Shown here: positions 60,883-64,000 of the stretch, in pieces
Layout: each line of letters starts with the position of its first letter
How positions within the stretch are numbered: position 1 is the stretch's first letter
NCBI RefSeq assembly: GCF_047730075.1
Contig: NZ_CP159831.1
Span: 1,612,001-1,676,000, forward strand
Direction: 5' to 3'
DNA: 64,000 bases
From: Njordibacter sp905182035
Lineage (GTDB): Bacteria > Pseudomonadota > Gammaproteobacteria > Pseudomonadales > Balneatricaceae
The notes under the pieces: generated by a model
Databases searched by the model: none
Told to the model about the DNA's origin: nothing
Seen by the model: the letters and a program-made list of their open reading frames with translations, nothing else
Program-made: the position numbers and the translations under genes

Positions 60883-63084
60883 CTATCTAGAACGTCTCAT
60901 CTTCTGTGCTCGAGGCGATGTATGCTTGGTCAAACCCTGCTTACCCTTAGCAGCCTTGGGTGCAGACCTGCTAGCTTCAGCATGACTTTCTGCAGGCACC
61001 AAACATTGAGGGCCTTTACCAATAAGCTTTCTCATGCCCATGTCTATTAAGGCTTCACGTATTTGTGCCCAGTTTTTAGGGTCGTGATAACGCAATATGG
61101 CCTTATGCAAGCGGCGCTGACGAATACCCCTTGGAATACTCACTCGCTCACTTTCACGAGTCACCTTTTTCAAGGGGTTAACCTCTGTGTAATACATGGT
61201 AGTGGCATTACACATCGGCGACGGATAGAAGTTTTGCACTTGATCTAGGCGGAACTTATTGGTTTTTAACCACATGGCTAAATTCACCATATCTACATCA
61301 CGAGTGCCTGGGTGGGCACTAATAAAATATGGAATCAGGTACTGTTCTTTGCCCGCTTCTTTAGAATACTTCTCGAACATGCGCTTAAACTTGTTATAGC
61401 TGCTCATGTTAGGTTTGAGCATGTGCCGTAAAGGCTCATCTTCAGTGTGCTCTGGGGCAATTTTTAAATAGCCACCCACATGATGAGTCACCAATTCTTT
61501 CACATATTCAGGGTCACGTATGGCTAAGTCATAGCGTAAACCCGATGCAATTAATACTTTTTTGATGCCAGGCAGAGCGCGGGCACGACGGTACAAATTG
61601 ATAAGCGGCTTATGATCTGTGCCCATGTAGTCACATATTGTAGGGTGCACACAGGAAGGTAAGCGGCACGTTGCCTCTACTTTTGGGTCTTTACAGTGTA
61701 AACGGTACATGTTCGCTGTGGGGCCACCAAGATCAGACACCACGCCAGTAAAACCAGGCACTTTGTCGCGCATGTCTTCCACTTCACGAATAATAGAATC
61801 TTCGGAACGGTTTTGAATAATACGGCCTTCGTGCTCAGTAATGGAGCAGAAGCTACAGCCACCAAAACAGCCTCGCATAATATTGACCGAGAAACGAATC
61901 ATGTCATAGGCTGGAATTTTTTCATCGCCATACATAGGGTGAGGCACGCGCGCAAAGGGTGCAGCAAACACGTAATCCATTTCCTCTGTGTCCAGTGGCA
62001 TGGCAGGAGGGTTAACCCACAAGGCCTTATTTCCATGTTCTTGATACAAGGCCCTTGCACTACCCGGGTTAGTTTCGTGGTGCATTACACGGCTTGCGTG
62101 GGCATACATAATAGGGTCTGACTTTACCACGTCATAACTTGGCAACTTGGCATAGGTCTTAAACCAAGGCTGGCCCTTAACCGGTTCGTAAGCTGCCATT
62201 GGTTTAATGGACAAGGTTTGCACCGCATCCTTATCTGCCACAACACCCAGTTCGGCGTCATTGCTCGCCTCACACTGGCTAGTTGTGGTGGTATCAATAT
62301 AGGGGCTGGTGATTGCGTCGATCACGCCTGGCGCATCGAGTGTGGTTGAGTCTTTACCACGCCAGCCTACCAGTGGTTGCTTCACCATAATGGCCGTACC
62401 ACGAATATCTTGCATCTGCTCGAGGGTTTCACCATTGGCAATACGATGAGTCACTTCTACTAACGGCCGTTCGGCGTTGCCATAAATAAGCATATCAGCC
62501 TTTGAGTCAATCAACATAGAGCGGCGCACTTTTTCTGACCAATAGTCATAGTGGGCAATACGTCGTAGGCTAGCTTCGATACCACCAATAATAACCGGCA
62601 CACCTTTAAAAGCCTCTTTGCAGCGCTGGGTGTAGTGTAAGGTTGCACGGTCTGGCCGCTTTCCGCCAACGTTGCCGGGGGTATAGGCATCGTCATGGCG
62701 CAGGCGCCTATCTGCTGTATAGCGGTTAATCATGGAGTCCATGTTGCCAGCCGCTACACCAAAATATAAATTGGGCTTGCCCAAAACCTTAAAAGCCTCT
62801 GCACTGCTCCAATCTGGTTGGGCAATGATACCCACGCGAAATCCTTGAGACTCTAACAAGCGGCCGATAATAGCCATACCAAAGCTAGGATGATCTACAT
62901 AAGCATCGCCGGTAACCACAATCACGTCACAAGAATCCCAACCCAGTTGGTCCATCTCTTCGCGGGTAGTGGGTAAAAACGGGGCCGCCCCAAAACACTC
63001 CGCCCAATACTTAGGGTATTCGAAGATACGTTTTTCTGGCGCCAAGTATGAAGACATATCAGAAGCAGTATTGGGGTTGGACAT
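60883..63084 (-). CDS. ygiQ: YgiQ family radical SAM protein
   Basis: Large radical SAM protein of unknown reaction. The N-terminal domain (15-200) is the UPF0313 type with B12-binding-like features; the radical SAM Cys motif CxxxCxxC is Cys406, Cys410 and Cys413 in GCFGGCSFCS. A C-terminal extension of about 110 residues ends in a basic tail. The 733-residue length equals the family (E. coli about 739). It is transcribed towards the glutathione S-transferase gene, 81 bases away. Confidence 0.93.
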   Translation of the reverse strand: MSNPNTASDMSSYLAPEKRIFEYPKYWAECFGAAPFLPTTREEMDQLGWDSCDVIVVTGDAYVDHPSFGMAIIGRLLESQGFRVGIIAQPDWSSAEAFKVLGKPNLYFGVAAGNMDSMINRYTADRRLRHDDAYTPGNVGGKRPDRATLHYTQRCKEAFKGVPVIIGGIEASLRRIAHYDYWSEKVRRSMLIDSKADMLIYGNAERPLVEVTHRIANGETLEQMQDIRGTAIMVKQPLVGWRGKDSTTLDAPGVIDAITSPYIDTTTTSQCEASNDAELGVVADKDAVQTLSIKPMAAYEPVKGQPWFKTYAKLPSYDVVKSDPIMYAHASRVMHHETNPGSARALYQEHGNKALWVNPPAMPLDTEEMDYVFAAPFARVPHPMYGDEKIPAYDMIRFSVNIMRGCFGGCSFCSITEHEGRIIQNRSEDSIIREVEDMRDKVPGFTGVVSDLGGPTANMYRLHCKDPKVEATCRLPSCVHPTICDYMGTDHKPLINLYRRARALPGIKKVLIASGLRYDLAIRDPEYVKELVTHHVGGYLKIAPEHTEDEPLRHMLKPNMSSYNKFKRMFEKYSKEAGKEQYLIPYFISAHPGTRDVDMVNLAMWLKTNKFRLDQVQNFYPSPMCNATTMYYTEVNPLKKVTRESERVSIPRGIRQRRLHKAILRYHDPKNWAQIREALIDMGMRKLIGKGPQCLVPAESHAEASRSAPKAAKGKQGLTKHTSPRAQKMRRSR

Positions 63085-63142
63085 TGGCGGACCTTTTAAT
63101 CAGTTATAGCTCCGCTCAAAGCGGTGGCATATTATAGCACAA

Positions 63143-63287
63143 CCTTAGTGGTTACGAGGAAATCTATCCAGCACTAACCCTCCCCGTCCTTGTTAGCTGC
63201 CCTGCGCCATTTTTAGCGAGCACAGCGAAGATATTCAGATCCAAACCTATGGTCTAACACCTCACGTCGTTCCTCGTAATGACAAGT
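63143..63287. repeat. REP-like palindromic intergenic element
   Basis: Terminal inverted repeat TTACGAGGAA (63152-63161) / TTCCTCGTAA (63270-63279) around about 108 bases, with an internal GCGAGCACAGCGAAG segment. This resembles dispersed palindromic repeats of the type CGTCATTGCGAG...CTCGCAATGACG that occur between genes in many proteobacteria. No second copy was found in the window. Confidence 0.5.
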
Positions 63288-63325
63288 CAGAGGTGCTAGA
63301 ATGCCGCCTCAATTAAGGAGCCTCC

Positions 63326-64000
63326 GTGACTACAGCCACCCCAGCAGCACCCGCCATTACTTTTGCGGATCAAGCCTACAACCCTCGCTTACAAATCAAC
63401 ATAGCCCAACAAGGTTTTGAACAAGCCACTGATGCCCAGTGTCATGGGCTTCCCGTTGCCCTGGCTGGCAAAGATCTATTAATGAGCGCCGACACGGGCA
63501 GTGGCAAAACCTTGGCCTATGTCATCCCTGCCCTTAATCAAATACTCAATACCAAAGCTGTAGGCTTTAGTACCCGCTGCTTAATCCTAGTGCCAACACG
63601 GGAATTGGCTCATCAAGTACTCAGCCTTACCAACAAGCTTATCAAAGGCACAAAGCTGCAAGCGGCTTTAATACTGGGCGGTGAAGACTACCACTACCAA
63701 CAGGCCCTATTACGTAAGAATCCTGACTTAGTGGTTGCAACACCTGGACGTTTTATGGAGCACCAGCGCAAAAACCAAACAGACACTAAACACTTAGAGC
63801 TTTTGGTGATTGACGAAGCCGACCGCATGCTAGAACTGGGTTTTTGTGAAGATGTAGAAACCATCGCCGCGGCCTGCAATCCTAACAGGCAAACGTTGTT
63901 TTATTCCGCCACCTTACACAGCCCTAAAGTTCAAGAAATGGCCCAAGTGTTACTTAACAACCCAGTAGATATCCGCCTTAATGATGCTACACAGGTGCAA
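63326..64000 (+). CDS. DEAD-box RNA helicase, SrmB-like, N-terminal part (runs off the window)
   Basis: First 225 codons of a DEAD-box ATP-dependent RNA helicase. It starts with GTG at 63326, preceded by AAGGAGC. Seen: Walker A ADTGSGKT (55-62), motif Ia PTRELA (90-95), TPGR (139-142), DEAD (163-166) and SAT (194-196); the second RecA domain lies beyond the edge. The Q-motif region reads FEQATDAQ, less typical than PTxIQ. The overall pattern is closest to SrmB, a ribosome assembly helicase, but DeaD or RhlE-like identity cannot be excluded. Divergent from ygiQ. Confidence 0.88.
   Translation, partial: MTTATPAAPAITFADQAYNPRLQINIAQQGFEQATDAQCHGLPVALAGKDLLMSADTGSGKTLAYVIPALNQILNTKAVGFSTRCLILVPTRELAHQVLSLTNKLIKGTKLQAALILGGEDYHYQQALLRKNPDLVVATPGRFMEHQRKNQTDTKHLELLVIDEADRMLELGFCEDVETIAAACNPNRQTLFYSATLHSPKVQEMAQVLLNNPVDIRLNDATQVQ

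Noticed and set aside
1..64000. CRISPR arrays, tRNA or rRNA genes, insertion sequences, prophage
   Set aside because: No regularly spaced repeats, no cloverleaf or rRNA-like segments, and no transposase or phage proteins were recognised on either strand.

Overview
This is a 64 kb chromosomal window from a gammaproteobacterium of moderate GC content. It is almost entirely core metabolism, with no rRNA, tRNA, integrase, transposase, prophage or CRISPR array seen. Gene order follows Pseudomonas aeruginosa block by block from memory: tal/STAS/RssB-like/mlaA, hda/DUF2066/purM/purN/DUF3108, metG/mrp/dcd, gltA/sdhCDAB/sucAB-lpd-sucCD, the coxBA-ctaG-coxC-SURF1-ctaAB cluster, and pepN/DUF2797/yeaC/rhomboid/nadK. 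Together with an AlgQ/Rsd protein and a 531-residue isocitrate lyase this suggests a Pseudomonadales/Oceanospirillales-type, probably marine, aerobic heterotroph. The genus cannot be fixed from sequence reading alone.

Layout. 0.3-4.4 kb (+): branched-chain amino acid exporter azlCD, a GhrA-like dehydrogenase, dusA and transaldolase. 4.4-9.9 kb (-): STAS/PP2C signalling pair, mlaA, hda, a PerM-type permease and DUF2066. 10-13.9 kb (+): purM, purN, DUF3108 and a TolC-family protein. 13.9-17.7 kb (-): a BrxD-like P-loop ATPase, dcd, mrp, trmA. 17.9-19.6 kb (+): metG. 19.7-30.7 kb (-): the nine-gene sdhCDAB-sucAB-lpd-sucCD operon, with gltA divergent at 31.2 kb and amt after it. 33.9-36.2 kb: rlmKL. 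36.4-44.6 kb (-, except one small + gene): aa3/caa3-type cytochrome c oxidase and its heme A and copper assembly factors. 44.6-54.7 kb: pyrD, dusC, ribE (+), hemH, pepN, DUF2797, yeaC, glpG-like rhomboid, nadK, rsd/algQ. 54.9-60.1 kb: the glyoxylate shunt (aceA, a divergent LysR regulator, glcB). 60.1-64 kb: a glutathione S-transferase, ygiQ, and the first 225 codons of an SrmB-like DEAD-box helicase running off the edge.

The genes form an aerobic energy module: citrate synthase, 2-oxoglutarate dehydrogenase, succinyl-CoA synthetase and succinate dehydrogenase feed the respiratory chain that ends in the cox oxidase, while aceA and glcB bypass the decarboxylating steps on acetate or fatty acids.

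I did not find a complete new system. The items most worth following are: a solitary BrxD/DUF2791-family ATPase placed directly behind dcd without other BREX genes; an RssB-like PP2C phosphatase whose receiver domain has lost its phospho-acceptor Asp and conserved Lys; a sigma-54-type promoter before amt; a hairpin that buries the ribosome binding site of the glutathione S-transferase; a perfect inverted repeat over the likely glcB promoter; a SCO-like protein with CxxxC but no obvious distal His; and a REP-like palindromic element between ygiQ and the helicase.
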